64,000 nucleotides of DNA from Sciurus carolinensis (Eukaryota > Chordata > Mammalia > Rodentia > Sciuridae): assembly GCF_902686445.1 (NCBI RefSeq), contig NC_062224.1, positions 47,367,156 through 47,431,155 of the forward strand. The letters are read 5' to 3'. Positions within the stretch are counted from its first letter, which is position 1, and every line of letters starts with the position of its first letter. Below are positions 52,785 to 64,000 of the stretch, in pieces. Position numbers and translations under genes: made by a program. Below the pieces are notes generated by a model. It had not been told where the DNA came from, searched no databases, and saw only the letters and a program-made list of their open reading frames with translations.

Positions 52785-53485
52785 AGATACTGCTTAGGTG
52801 CAGGGAACAGAGTGGTAGATAAAACAGAGACCCTGCCCTGATATTCGAATGGCAGAATTAGGAGAGGAGGGGAAGAAAACCAGAAATAGATAAACAAGTG
52901 AGCATATTATATGTCAACGTCTAAGCTCTGTGGAAGACTACAGTAAGGGTGACCAAGCAGGCCAAGGTAGGAGTGATATTTATATAGGTTGATCCAGGAA
53001 GATCTGACAGCTGAGGTGACATTTAAGCAGAGCCCGAGTGTCTGAAGTTGTCTATCAGCAGATGAATGGATAAGGAAAATATGGTACAGATACACAGGGA
53101 AATATTACTCTGTCATAAAAAATGAAATCCTGTGATTTGCATAGCATGAATGAAACAATCTGACATTCTTAAAAGATCACTCTGGTTGTTGTGTTGTGAG
53201 GAGGTGAGGTTGGGGCAATGGTGAAGTAGGAGGCTATGGCAACAGTCCAGGAAGAGGTGAACAGGGTTGCAGAAGAAGGGCCAAAGTTGTCACATTCAGC
53301 AGAGGTTTTAAAGGAAGAACAAGTAAAGGACTCCAAGGTTGCAAGCCCAAACAACGAGCAGGATGGAGTTGCTGTTTAATGATGAGGCAAACTGGTTGGA
53401 GAAAGGGGAATTGTGGGTGGGAGAATCAAGAGTTCAGTTGCAGGAAATGAAACCAGGTAGAGATGATGAGCAGCCACATAGATAT
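52785..53485 (-). mobile_element. LINE-2, minus strand, split by a LINE-1 piece
   Basis: Left part: AGATAAAACAGAGACCCTGC, AAGATCTGACAGCTGAGGTG and ACATTTAAGCAGAGCCCGAG. Right part after 53162: AAAAGATCACTCTGGTTGTT, GTCCAGGAAGAGGTGA and AACAACGAGCAGGATGGAGT. Together they follow the reversed LINE-2 body in order. Confidence 0.65.
53048..53162 (+). mobile_element. LINE-1 3' fragment inside LINE-2
   Basis: TCAGCAGATGAATGGATAAG, GATACACAGGGAAATATTAC and AAAAATGAAATCCTGTGATT are LINE-1 3' region sequence on the plus strand, with LINE-2 on both sides. Lacks a poly(A) tail. Confidence 0.75.
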
Positions 53486-53850
53486 TTGAGGTTGAAATTC
53501 AGGATAGACTACTGATGCAATGAAAATCTATGTCGTGAATGACCATCTGACATCTCGAATTGTTATATATAAAGATGGATGCATGTCTTAGCAGTAATGC
53601 ATGTTTATCTGTCCAAGAAAATCTCTCAAAAGTGAAAGTTGTAGAAGTCACTAACTTCTGAGCACTTTGATGACAAGAACCTTGTCTCACTCATCCCTGT
53701 TTTCCTGGTACATTAGGACAGGATATATCAACACGTATAGGACAACCAAGAAAAAAGAGAAATTCATGTTGAAGTTCCAATATACAGTAAATTCAATCAA
53801 CCAACATAGCAACATTTTAATTCACAAAACATATTTAAAATAAATGTCTT
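53486..53850. other. Unique stretch
   Basis: Nothing recognised. Confidence 0.4.
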
Positions 53851-54065
53851 GGATCGGCATGATGGCACTTGTCTATAATCCCAGTGGCTCTGGAGTCTGA
53901 AGCAGAAGGATCGCAAATTTGAGGCCAGCCTCATCAACTTAGCGAGGCTGTAAGCAACTTAGTGGAACCTGTCTCAAAATAAAAAATAAGAAGGGCTGAG
54001 GATGTGGCTCAGTTATAAAGCATGCTGGGGTTCAATTCCCAGTACCAAAAATAAAGAAAAGAAAA
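53851..54065 (+). mobile_element. B1-ID fusion SINE
   Basis: GATCGGCATGATGGCACTTG, TCTATAATCCCAGTGGCTC, TTGAGGCCAGCCTCATCAAC, GGGCTGAGGATGTGGCTCAG and GGGGTTCAATTCCCAGTACC give both halves plus the A-rich tail. Confidence 0.92.
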
Positions 54066-54423
54066 TTAATCTTCTACCTAATGCAACAGATTTTTCCCTA
54101 CCCATTTTTTTTTCAAATTCAAATATTGTATTATAACTTGGATAACAAGTTTTCACTAAAAGAAGTAGGGACTTATTAACTTAAGAAACCTTCCTGTGAT
54201 GATATCATACGCTCATTTTTTCCCTTCCAACAGACTTTTTAAGTATGTAGTATGTTTTAGACATAGCAACAATGTAAGAGACTAGAAAGTACAAATTTTA
54301 AAAAATTATCTCTACCCTCAGGAGACTTTACAATCCAATAGACCAAGTTAAATCAATTTAGCTGAAACCATAGCACAATGCATTCCTCAGTGCGGCGCCT
54401 TATATTTTTCCCCTTAGCAGTCC
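54066..54423. other. Unique stretch
   Basis: AT-rich; nothing recognised. Confidence 0.4.
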
Positions 54424-54696
54424 TTACATCACTTTCCTGGTATCTGATGAGTAGGAGTAAAACAGTAAGAAAGAAGTCGCCAGAAGGAAAACAAAAATAG
54501 AAAGAGTCTCCAGGAGGAAACCAACTGCCCAGCTTAAAGATAATGGGACCTTGTATGTAAGATCTTTCCAGACACCACTGGCCTCTGGAGACAATTGCCC
54601 AGTGTCCACCTTGAGTTTCCTGCATTGGTCGAAAGTCTTTTGAATCCAGTTCCAGTAGTCTACCTGGAGCCCCTGAAGTCTCCGTGTCCTGGACAT
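54424..54696 (-). other. Candidate small ORF, 90 residues, one predicted membrane segment (unproven)
   Basis: An ATG-started minus-strand frame (start at 54696). Its N-terminal half is polar, with aromatic and charged residues (DYWNWIQKTFDQC); then comes a strongly hydrophobic stretch of about 25 residues (about 52-80, with GFLLETLSIFVFLLATSF) and a short polar tail. A T8-AG run just upstream on the minus strand (about 54763-54776) could be a splice acceptor. I do not recognise the protein, and a second overlapping frame is also open. Length alone could be chance. It is listed because it looks more protein-like than the other short frames in the window. Confidence 0.2.
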
Positions 54697-54739
54697 AGTC
54701 CAGAAAAGGGAAGTCCACAGTCAGGATCTTAGACAATTG

Positions 54740-56055
54740 TTTCTAAATTGTGTAATCCTTCTCTCTAAAAAAAATAAGAATTGTTTTTTAGAATGATGCA
54801 CCTGGTGTACTGGTATTTCAACTTGACGTGTTCATTTGCAGTGAACACGCAAGCATCTGAGAGTTGCCTTCCCCTTCTCTCTCTGATAGGCCATTTCTGA
54901 GGTACCTTCAGAAGGTGAAGAACTTGATTAACTCACAGATTTGCAATGCATCCCAGAAGTCACAAGACAAACGTAGTGTGGACACAGCCATAAAGATAAG
55001 GAGAACAAGATCAGAGGAAAAGAGGACCTGGGTGGTGGGGAGATTTTAAAGGTTCCCAAGAGAGGTATTTCTTCAGGGCTTAATGAGCTTAGGTTCCCTG
55101 CCTTTCTCCAATTGCTTTCTTCTTTCTTTGCTGTTTCCCAACTATATCCATCTAACCCAAGGGATTTTTTATCCTCTCCACAGAGGCTTGGGTGTAGAAC
55201 GTGGGACCCAGACGCTCTCTGCAGACTTTTCCCCAGTTCATCCCTTTCTGCCTGGAAGTGAAGCCACGCTCATCCCACCGCCTGGAGAAGCAGAATTTCT
55301 GTCCTAAGACAACGTCACTCGCCAATCATTGGCAATGACTCCTGGAATCAGCTTGAAGTGACCTTTTGCACTTTAGTACCTTGGGGACCAGATACTTTTG
55401 TATCTTTTCAACAGTGTTTGACCTCAAGGACAGGAATTACAGCCAAAGACTTATTGAAATAAAAAAGCTTTACATTAATCCTTGAAAATGATTCTTCTAG
55501 ATAGCAGCGGAAAGAAATGGAGAAAGCCTGGATTAGGAGCTCAGTCACTGGAAGTCTTTAAGTTATTCTAAAACTCAGTGCTTGGTGTTGGGTAAGTCAG
55601 CTCCATTTTCTACAACTGGAAAAAACAAAACAAAACAAAAACAACAACAACAACGACATTGGACATATGACTTTGGTGGATGGTGGCTATGATTCCATAG
55701 TGGTGCTGCATATCAAGCGTAGGTAAACTGCCTGGGGTCCTGTCTCTCTCTTTTGGGCAGAGAGCGACGGGCACATCAGAGGAGCACCAGGACTGTTATC
55801 CAGTTATACAGACCTTCCATCTTTGGCTAAAACATGCCCAGTGTGAAAAATTTGAAAACCCAGCAATCTCAAAACAACTACTGATGCTATGTGGGCACCT
55901 CTCATCTTGGCCTCACTCTGTAATTGTGACTTCTCTCTGAGGTTCCCTGATGTTTATAGCTGTGTGCTCTGCTAGGCTTCATATTGCAAGGAATGGGACT
56001 GCTTCTCAGAGCAACTGCTAAGCCCAGGAATTTAGCATCGATTTTGCATCTAGAG
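54740..56055. other. Unique stretch with a CAA/A-rich patch
   Basis: An (A3-5C)n/(CAA)n patch lies at 55619-55655. A plus-strand frame after a CTCTCTCTGATAG acceptor-like run (54891) and an AATAAA at 55458 could look like a terminal exon, but no protein is recognised. Confidence 0.35.
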
Positions 56056-56059
56056 TGAA

Positions 56060-56250
56060 GAACAAAGGTTCTGGCACCAGGCAGGCTAATTGTTGTAGGC
56101 TGGTACTTGCAAGCTGTTTAAACACTTCGGTACCTCAGTTTCCATGTGTGGAAAACAGAGATGCTAATACTCACCTTCCAGGGTGGTAATAAAGATTAAA
56201 TGAGATGACATATGCAAAACATTTTGCACGTAAATGCTCACTATATGATC
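56060..56250 (+). mobile_element. MIR SINE
   Basis: GAACAAAGGTTCTGGCACCA, GTACCTCAGTTTCCATGTGT, GGTGGTAATAAAGATTAAAT and GAGATGACATATGCAAAAC follow the full MIR length. Confidence 0.8.
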
Positions 56251-58043
56251 TAATTAGCGCTTATTAATTACCTCTGTATTTCAAGATTACATACTAAATT
56301 GGACCAAGAAAGGAAGGGAGGAATCAGATGAATTAATGAAAAGTCTTTTTATTGATGTTTTTAAAAGAATAGTTATTCTTCTTGCCCTAACCAGCTTCAT
56401 ATATGTGTCAGAAATAGATGGTAATCAAAAGCAGGAACTGACAAAAGTTTAGTGGAAGGTTGTCATATAAAGGTGTGAGCAGGGAAATAGCAAGGGGCTG
56501 GCAAGAAAGGGAAGTCATTGTTACCTCTGAGATTCAAAAGTAAGGACAGAAATGGTTATAGAGCTCAATCAGAGCTCTAGGACCACCAGATAGGAGCTGT
56601 GACTTTTAGCTTCTGGTGGTTGTCATTGAATGGAAGTCAAAGGGCAAGAGAACCCAGATAATGGAGTCTGCATAAGTCAGCTTCCTGCGTACAGGAAGAG
56701 CACAGAAATGCAGCAGGGGATCTGGAAGGGGCATGGAGAAAGGGTAACACATCTCTGGTTCCAAGGACATAAAATTCTGGTAATCACATGGCATCGATAA
56801 ATGTAGTCATCAGATGCCACTTGCAAACATGCCGACTTGTGCTTAGGAAGACAACACAGACTTGGAGGTCCTAGTGCCCAAGTCTCACTGCCCACCATGA
56901 GCCCTCATCCCAGGCACATCTGTGCAGTGATCTAGACCATGATGTTAAGAGCCATCAGTCCACAGTCAAACCACACCTCCTCAAACCAATGGGATTTAAT
57001 TGACTCAAAGAAGAAAGAGTATATTGCATTACTGGCTTTATGTTGGTGTTTCTTTGCATTTTTTATCTCTGCTTATAATAAAAGAAAAATTTTTGTCAGC
57101 TGTGTCTTATAGATTTATGGTGAAAAAGATGTTATTTCATGGTGAACACCCCTGAGGAAATAACAGAAGAGAGTGATATAGAAGTGGGGTCTTTGCCTTT
57201 ATTAAGAGTGATACATACTAACCTGTTAATTTCTAGTTCTTCCCAGCTCCTTTTCTGAGAAGGTGGTGGTGGTCTGACTAGAGAAGGCATAGACACTGAC
57301 CTGTGGACCAGGAGGGGCAGGGACATGCCAAGTAATAGGCAGTCAAAGAAATTCATTTGGAGGCCCAAAAAGTAGCTATTTCTCTCCCTCTCTGTGTAGG
57401 TGATAAGCTTTCCATCATAGACAGTATGACAATAATTTAGTACTATAAAAGTATGTTGTTGTGTTTGAAATTTCCTTTGCTAGCATGTTGAAATATTCCT
57501 TCCTGAAGACCTCATGTTCTTACTTTTTAAAAAATAAGTTTATAATTAGGCTTTTCAAAAGAATCTCAAACTTCTGGCAAGTTACTTTTGAACTATTAAG
57601 TTCATTAATTTAAACAGGACGGGGGGAGCTGAGCATTTCAGGATCTTGTTTTAATGTGATTTCTGGTTTCTGTTTTTTATTTCATTTATATATTTATGGC
57701 CAACATCAGTAGCTTCTGCCATCTGGGAACCCTGCTCCTTAATTTCTAGTTTGGACCAAAATAAAAGATAACAGATTTGGTAGAAAGCACAAATGGTAAA
57801 AGATAAGAGTCTTAAAAGAAGTTTCTTCCTTCTCCCATTGCCAGGCTGCCCTCCAGGGCTGGCAGATAGGCATCAGGGATTTTGTGTGTTTTGGTGTGTG
57901 TTCAGAGATAAGGACCGCACTGCCGCGGTATAGGAATGAGTGGAATTTAACCATTTTATTTATTACTGGGGTTTCAAATAACTTCGTTTCAGGTTTTATT
58001 AAATTTCTAAAATATTCTCTAAGTCATACTGAATTTAAACTAC
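56251..58043. other. Unique non-coding stretch
   Basis: Nothing recognised. Confidence 0.4.
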
Positions 58044-58044
58044 T

Positions 58045-58088
<44 letters not shown>
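58044..58088. repeat. (TC)n microsatellite
   Basis: About 45 bases of nearly pure TC. Confidence 0.95.
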
Positions 58089-59332
58089 AACCCTAAATCT
58101 TTCTAATTGGTTACCAACTCCACAGATTCCTGTGTATGCTTTCTTAATTTCTTCCCAGGCTCTTTGTTAAAAGGAATGATTCACTGACTCCATGTATTTT
58201 GTTTTTCAAAGGAAGTATTGGGCTTCAGCATCAGTTCCTAGTCATAGCTCATTAGAGCTTTTTAAAAAGCTATTATTTTCCACATAATTACAAGGGGTTT
58301 AAAAACTCCACTAACATGGGGCACTGGTCTAAGAATATGATTTGAGGTGGGCAAACTGGTTTAATTTAAATATTTCTGTAGATTCTTCTCTCATTCCCAG
58401 GCTTCTACCCATGATTGAAACAAATGTTTATTTTTAAAGCTTTAGAGCAATTTGGTTGGCTTTCTTTGACAGTATTTTTTTTAGCCCTTTGGAATTTGCA
58501 ATATCAGATGGTGGAGTATTAATATCAGTACCGGAAAGACCAACTCTACACGTTTTATCCCTCCCAAGGAGACAGCTAGAACTTGCATCTCTTGATGAAA
58601 AAGTACTTAAATAAGCCCTGTGCTCCGTTTTTTCTCATGTCCAGAACCACATATGTCAAGGCAGGGATCCTTACTGGGTGCTGCTGGGGTGTGGGGGAAT
58701 GCTCCTGGATTTAACACATCCTTTGGGAATCTCTTGGGGAAATAAAAGATGAGTATGGGGTGGAGTTTTCCTGCTCTCCATGTCCAGGGAGTAAGTTCAG
58801 TGGTGAATCACATAAGGAGGTAAATTTTCAAGGAGAAGTCAAATTTCAAATGGCCTTTCTACTTTTCTCAATTTGGTGTTTTTATGAACAAGGACACAGT
58901 GAATACGTGGAAACAATTCTCCCAAGCAGCTTAGGGATTTGTGATTGTCCTGTGGATTTGCATCTAAAAATAACCCACACATTCCAATATAATTAGAGTT
59001 TTTTTGTTGCTTTTGTTTTTAACAACAACTTTTACTCTTCCTTCTTCCAGAAAATATTTTTGGTAAGTTTCAATAAAATGTATGTACACAATTAGGTTGT
59101 TAAAATAGACAGAAAATCAAAAAGCATATAAGAAGAGAGGTTTAAAATAGTTACTGTAACTGAACATTAAATGTAATTCTCAGCTTCCTGGCAGTTTAGG
59201 GAAAGGGGAAAAACAATGGGTTATATTGTTTTCAGCATCTAATGAAAGGGAACATTTCACTGCTTCAAAAGAAACTTGCTTTTTTTGATTTTTATTTTTA
59301 AGAGAATTGTATCCAATGAGTCTTACATGATT

Positions 59333-59335
<3 letters not shown>
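58089..59335. other. Unique non-coding stretch
   Basis: Nothing recognised. Confidence 0.4.
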
Positions 59336-59375
<40 letters not shown>

Positions 59376-59392
59376 GAGAGAGAGAGAGAAAC
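59336..59392. repeat. (GA)n microsatellite
   Basis: About 55 bases of GA with one GGG interruption. Confidence 0.95.
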
Positions 59393-62109
59393 TTCTTGAC
59401 TTTTTCATCCCCAAACAAAATTTGGGAACATAACCCTAAAAATAAGCCTAAAGGAAGAAAAAATACTGCTACCCAGAAGGGAAAATGAGATCAGTATGTT
59501 CTTAAAAAATCATCTCAAAACAGGCAGCATGTCATACAATATAAAACATCTTTGATATCTGTTTTTAAATGTATGCCAGTGTTGATTTTATTTGCTTTGA
59601 GTAAAAAATAATGACGTTCACTTTCTGTTTTGCTGTATTTTAGAAATTCTAAGACTAAGAATTTTAAAATAAAGATACACAAAACTAGTTATGATGGCGT
59701 GTCACAAAACATGAGTTCCTCAAATGTGCTTAATTTAATATGGAAATAGATTTTCTCTTGTACAATTACAGCTCATCACTAGAACTATTTCTTGTTTGGT
59801 CTCCTTTGATTTTCAGAATGTAGTGAAATAATGAGCATCATTATCCAGGATTTGTTGACATAGAACAGGAAAGTGCTAAATTTATGAGTGGTCAGAGGAG
59901 CTTAGTGATCTCAGCAGTACTCCATGCCACAGGAGAGCTAATTTGGATTTCTATTCAGTAAGGGTGTTTGATATCTAGGGATCAAGATGGTTTCCAGTGG
60001 GATCAAGCTAAAGCCCTAAGGGAAAAAATGACTAGGTCCTCCAAAATTAACTTAATTGGCATTGTGGGAAAATTTCTTTTCCACAAAGCAACTCAAACTG
60101 TATACCCTGTGTAATCTAAGTTCTATTGTTGAGAGAGCTAACGATGGACATGCTTTTACACCACAATTTCCAGGATGCACCATCTTGTGTAACAAAGTCA
60201 CTCAGCAAAAGCCAGCACAGAGACATCGCACCAAGACTGAGCACTAAGGAAAACAAGCATTTGTGAAAAGATTGGTGTGTTACTTTTCAACTCATAAATT
60301 TCTAGCTGATTGTATTGTTTTCCTTGTAGGGTTGTTTTATTGTCATTCACAGCTGCCTTATTTATATATTTTTTTGTCTAAATTCCAAGAACAATTGCTT
60401 TTCTAGTTCTTAAGGTAATCTCTTAGAGCATTCTGACTTCCCAACATTCAAGATACTTTGCCAATTTTTGAAAGATTTATTAAAGCATTTATTCTGTTAA
60501 GTATTTATTAAATACACTTAAAATGGTTTATCCAATACTAATTTCTGTAGGTTTTTCTCACCTCATTCTATGGCCATTGATCACTCTTCATTGATTGCCC
60601 TTAGTTGTGTTTTGTGTATTCTAATGCAGTCTCATGTCTTCTTGACTGAACATATCATTTCCCTAGGTTTATTATCCAACTGTGATACTAATTCCTGAGC
60701 TCTATTATGCAACATAAAGTTTCCTTATTCATTAGCACTTATGAATTCACTTTTCATTTGTTTATTAGATATTGATCATGTGCATGGCATATTTGGATAA
60801 ATGAACATTAAATTTTAAAAACATTCTTTCAAATTAAAACTGAACCCAAAGGCAAATCCTTTGCAAGAGCATTGGCAGTATCATCCTCTCCCTGGTGTAT
60901 CCATTTGTCACCTGGGCTCTTGTTCAGATTCAGCAGCAGCAGCAGAAAGAAATGTCACAAACTTGACACTCACATTGACTTGGGTTTAAGTTTGATGTAA
61001 TAGAAAGAAGGAAGGAAATTCTTTTAAAAAATAAAAGACAGCAGTAGAATTATTAGGAAGGCAAGTGTTATTGTGCATAAAAATATTTTGGCGACCTCTC
61101 TGGATGTTGAATGAGACCCTCATAGGTCAAGCTATTTCTGCCTGACCCAGGAACAAACAGAGTGAAGCTGATTGCTGTGCATAAAGCCAGTTGGTTGGTG
61201 AAATGTTAGTTTCTGGCAGCAGCCAGTAGAAGAGTGAAGTGAGGTCTACACGGAATTCTAAACTGAGAAGCCAGACAACGTTGACAGGAGTTTAGGGATC
61301 CTGGTGACAGCGAAGAGCCAGTGAGAAATTGCCAAGGACAGAAATGACTTAGGTATTGTTTTCAAACAATATCGTCCCATACGCAAATAAAAGTGATTTC
61401 TCTTCTGGATGAGAGGTGTTCTTTCCATTAGCCTGAAACCTTCAGAAAAACTGAGATACATTCAAAATAGGCTTGTATTGAAGAGAATTTTATAGAACCA
61501 ATGAAAAAGGAACTGGGATTTACATTCACATTAGGATGGTGGAGTAAGGAGGAACGAGGAACACCCAATAACAGAGGACAAGATCTGACTGATCAAGAAT
61601 TAGGTAGAAACAGGAAATTAGAAGAATGAATAACTGGGACAAATGCTAAGTCTTCAAGTCAGCAGATGTTGGATTCCTCTACACATGGAGGGCGAAGGAC
61701 GCTAGTCATCTGCATTTAAGTTTTAAGAGAAGACTGACCTTGAATGTTTGAAGGATTTGGAGGCCCTAAGGATGACTTGGTTTTCCTTGTCTGTAAAAAT
61801 AGGCATGATACCTTAAGGAAACTCAAAGGATTAAATGAAATTTTGTAGAGGCATTGCTATCAATAACAATAGACTACCAATAAATAAGTTTATCCTTTCT
61901 TAAGATATAGTCTAAGACCATCACATACATGTAAAGAAAGCCCAAATAGTGACTGATACTTATAATATTGTTAATATTAATATTTAGTGTTTGGATAATG
62001 CCTGAGGGAGGGGAACAACAGTTCAATGCAGCCTGTGATATTGATGCCAGTGATTCTACCAACATTAATATATTTAGGTAATTTTGAAACTTAACAGTGT
62101 TAAATTAAA
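59393..62109. other. Unique stretch with (CAG)n and a MIR-like piece
   Basis: A short pure CAG run lies at about 60931-60945. CTTGTCTGTAAAAATAGGCA at about 61785 looks like a forward MIR core. No gene recognised. Confidence 0.4.
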
Positions 62110-62355
62110 AATGGCCCAAAATTCTTCTGTATACCTCCCACAGCGGGCTGGGGGCACCTATTTCCTCCCTTTGAATTAGAATAGGACTGTGGCTGCTTTG
62201 AGAAGCAGAATATGGTAGATATGATACTGTGTCAGTTTCCAGGTCCAGGTAGTAAGAGGCTGGCAACTCCACTTCCTATCTCCTGGTCACTTGGTCTTGA
62301 ATCTCTGAGATGCCCATATTGTAAAGAAGATCAACCTTGTCATTTTGGATACAAG

Positions 62356-62397
<42 letters not shown>

Positions 62398-62622
62398 CAT
62401 AGATAGATAGATATTCCTTTCTAGTTCTCAGCTGTTCTATTCCCCATTCAAGTCTTCCAATTTTCGGAGACATTGTTGAACAAGCAAGCCATCCCACAGT
62501 GTTCTGTTTGAGTTTGTGACCCACCAAAACAATCATGATTATAATTAATAATAATCAATTATAATTACCAGGCTATTAAACTTTGGAAATAATTTGTTGT
62601 ACAGCAATACATAACTAGGGAT
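62110..62622 (+). mobile_element. MLT1-type LTR with an internal (GA)n expansion
   Basis: AATGGCCCAAAATTCTTCTG, ATTTCCTCCCTTTGAATTAG at the left and GGCTATTAAACTTTGGAAAT, AATTTGTTGTACAGCAATAC, ATAACTAGGG at the right frame an MLT1 LTR. A pure GA run with GATA end (62353-62412) has grown inside it. Confidence 0.6.
62353..62412. repeat. (GA)n-(GATA)n microsatellite
   Basis: About 44 bases of GA followed by ATACATAGATAGATAGATA. Confidence 0.95.
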
Positions 62623-62829
62623 TAAGTGTTTACATTTTAATTCCTAAAATGCTCAATTTTAATTGCCAGTATTATTTTTAGTTACCTTCAGGATTAGGTG
62701 GCTACTAAATCAAACTTTAATAGCTATTTAATTAAAAAATTTATGAAATAATCAGTTAGCAAGTCCACTTGAAGGAACATGAGTCAACTATGGAACTAGT
62801 AAGAATTTTTCAGTCAAAAAGACATGCAA
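62623..62829. other. Unique stretch
   Basis: AT-rich; nothing recognised. Confidence 0.4.
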
Positions 62830-62947
62830 AGAACTAGGGATGTAACTCAGTGTTAGGGAATGTGCTTAGCATGTATGAAGTCCTGGGTTCAATCCCAGCA
62901 CCAAAAAGAAACAACAACAACAAAAAAAAAAAAAAAAAAAAAAAAAA
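62830..62947 (+). mobile_element. ID SINE with long A-tail
   Basis: CTAGGGATGTAACTCAGTGT, GTGCTTAGCATGTATGAAGT and CCTGGGTTCAATCCCAGCAC, then (CAA)n and about 30 As. The long tail suggests a fairly recent insertion. Confidence 0.92.
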
Positions 62948-63024
62948 GAGGGAGACTTGCAATTCAAAATGTATACATTATTTATGTATAGTCTTAGGAA
63001 AAATCACTTAAAATAAGAATTTCA

Positions 63025-63140
63025 GGTTTTTCAACAGAATTTCTGAGATTAAATGAAATAATCTGCATCAAGTGGCAATTACAATTCCTGACACAGAATA
63101 AGTGTTCTGTGGAAGTTTCTATCATCATTATTATGATGAT
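63025..63140 (+). mobile_element. MIR SINE 3' part
   Basis: TGAGATTAAATGAAATAATC, AATTCCTGACACAGAATAAG and a ATCATCATTATTATGATG end are the forward MIR 3' half. Confidence 0.6.
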
Positions 63141-64000
63141 ATGTACACGTCAAGCACAAATGTTAACAAAATTATGAGCTCAAGCATATGTTTAATCATG
63201 CTTTGGGGAAGTAGAAAAGGACATCTAAATCGTTTCATGCCTTTTCTATGATGTGTTTTTCATCCTTGTGCAATAAAAAGAGGTTACTCTATGTTCCAGT
63301 ACATTCAGCTGTATGGAAACACCATCTCTTCAGAAGCAATGACCTATGATATCTAGAATATAAACATGGTTGGAGGTCTAGCTCCTCTGTGAGTCTACCA
63401 CCAAGAGGAAGGAAAATCTACTTTCATCAGTTCTTTTCTTCCTTCTATTTTTATGTCATCACCAGTGTCCTTTCTTATCCCAAAATCTCAGCTCAATTTT
63501 GCAAAGGTTTCTTTTTTTAACCAGGGTAGTCCTTAGATTTTTTAGGACATAATTTTTATGGAGGGTGACATTTCCTCTCCATCAGAAAAAAGACCATCAA
63601 ATAAGGATGGTCAAATACCGACCATGTGGACTTTCATGTGGCAGCCTTTGGGGGAGGGGAGTTTGTAGGACAGAGAACCTCTCTCAACCCTTTGAATAGA
63701 CTCAAATGCTTTGTTTTGGAAGAGCTTTAGAAATCTTGCAATTGGCACAAATAAAGCAATGAACAGAATATTCATCCTCCTTCATTTTCTAGACTGGAGA
63801 TTGTGCTCGAAATGGCCAACCCCCATTTGGGAATGTCTTTGGGAAGACATTGGGATCAGTATGAGACATTGTTTCATCCATTTCAAGGGTTGATTTGGAG
63901 AATATCTGCCTTCTTCCTATGCATCTTTCTTAAAGTCATGTCCTTCATGGAGGAAGGCAACCTTCTCCAGGGAAAGTAGAGGGCTTTTCTTTTGTCAGAG
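63141..64000. other. Unique non-coding stretch
   Basis: Nothing recognised to the end of the window. Confidence 0.4.

Noticed and set aside
54864..55480. Plus-strand terminal exon with AATAAA at 55458
   Set aside because: The acceptor-like run and the polyadenylation signal can occur by chance; the 50-residue frame is not recognisable and no upstream exon is visible.
62540..62580. AT-rich inverted repeat ATTATAATT...AATTATAAT
   Set aside because: Nine-base arms of pure AT in an AT-rich stretch are expected by chance.

Overview
The window is a non-coding stretch of a rodent nuclear genome. The best lineage clue is its SINE set: short tRNA-derived ID elements, and B1-like units fused to a degenerate ID ending in an A-tail, the form I know from squirrels and marmots (Sciuridae). 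Around them is the usual mammalian background of MIR, LINE-2, LINE-1, hAT (MER5A, MER20-like) and MaLR/ERVL remains. I see no host protein-coding gene, rRNA, tRNA gene or CRISPR array that I can defend. One 90-residue frame with a membrane segment (minus strand, 54.4-54.7 kb) is listed only as a weak candidate.

The centrepiece is a 7.65-kb class II (betaretrovirus/IAP-like) endogenous retrovirus on the plus strand at 9370-17017. It has two nearly identical LTRs (451 and 452 bp), a 6-bp target-site duplication (CAATGC), a primer-binding site matching the 3' end of tRNA-Phe, a leader with four repeated RNA hairpins, and a strong splice donor. Then come gag (broken by three frame changes), pro (dUTPase + aspartic protease + G-patch, open), pol (RT, RNase H, integrase, one in-frame stop), an env reduced to remnants, a repeated structured 3' segment and a polypurine tract. 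Both ribosomal frameshift sites are visible: A AAA AAC for gag-pro and G GGT TTT for pro-pol. The second is followed by a perfect 12-bp long-range stem.

This provirus sits inside an older solo LTR on the opposite strand (8627-17061, about 781 bp without the insert), which has its own 6-bp duplication (CTGTAT). Two class II insertions are therefore nested head to tail at one site.

Layout: 0-8.6 kb, sparse old repeats, a CTCF-like motif inside an LTR-like relic and a (TC)n(TG)n microsatellite; 8.6-17.1 kb, the nested LTR elements; 17.1-26 kb, sparse old LTRs, MIRs and a local direct duplication; 26-36 kb, dense LINE-1 and MaLR remains; 36-50 kb, mostly unique DNA with a striking 76-bp inverted duplication and a 14-bp perfect palindrome; 50-54 kb, a solo class I LTR inserted precisely into a LINE-2, and a second LINE-2 split by a LINE-1 piece; 54-64 kb, mostly unique DNA with microsatellites, MIRs and an MLT1-like LTR. 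Repeat family names are from sequence memory without a database search, so subfamilies are approximate and edges of old repeats are good to about 20-50 bp.
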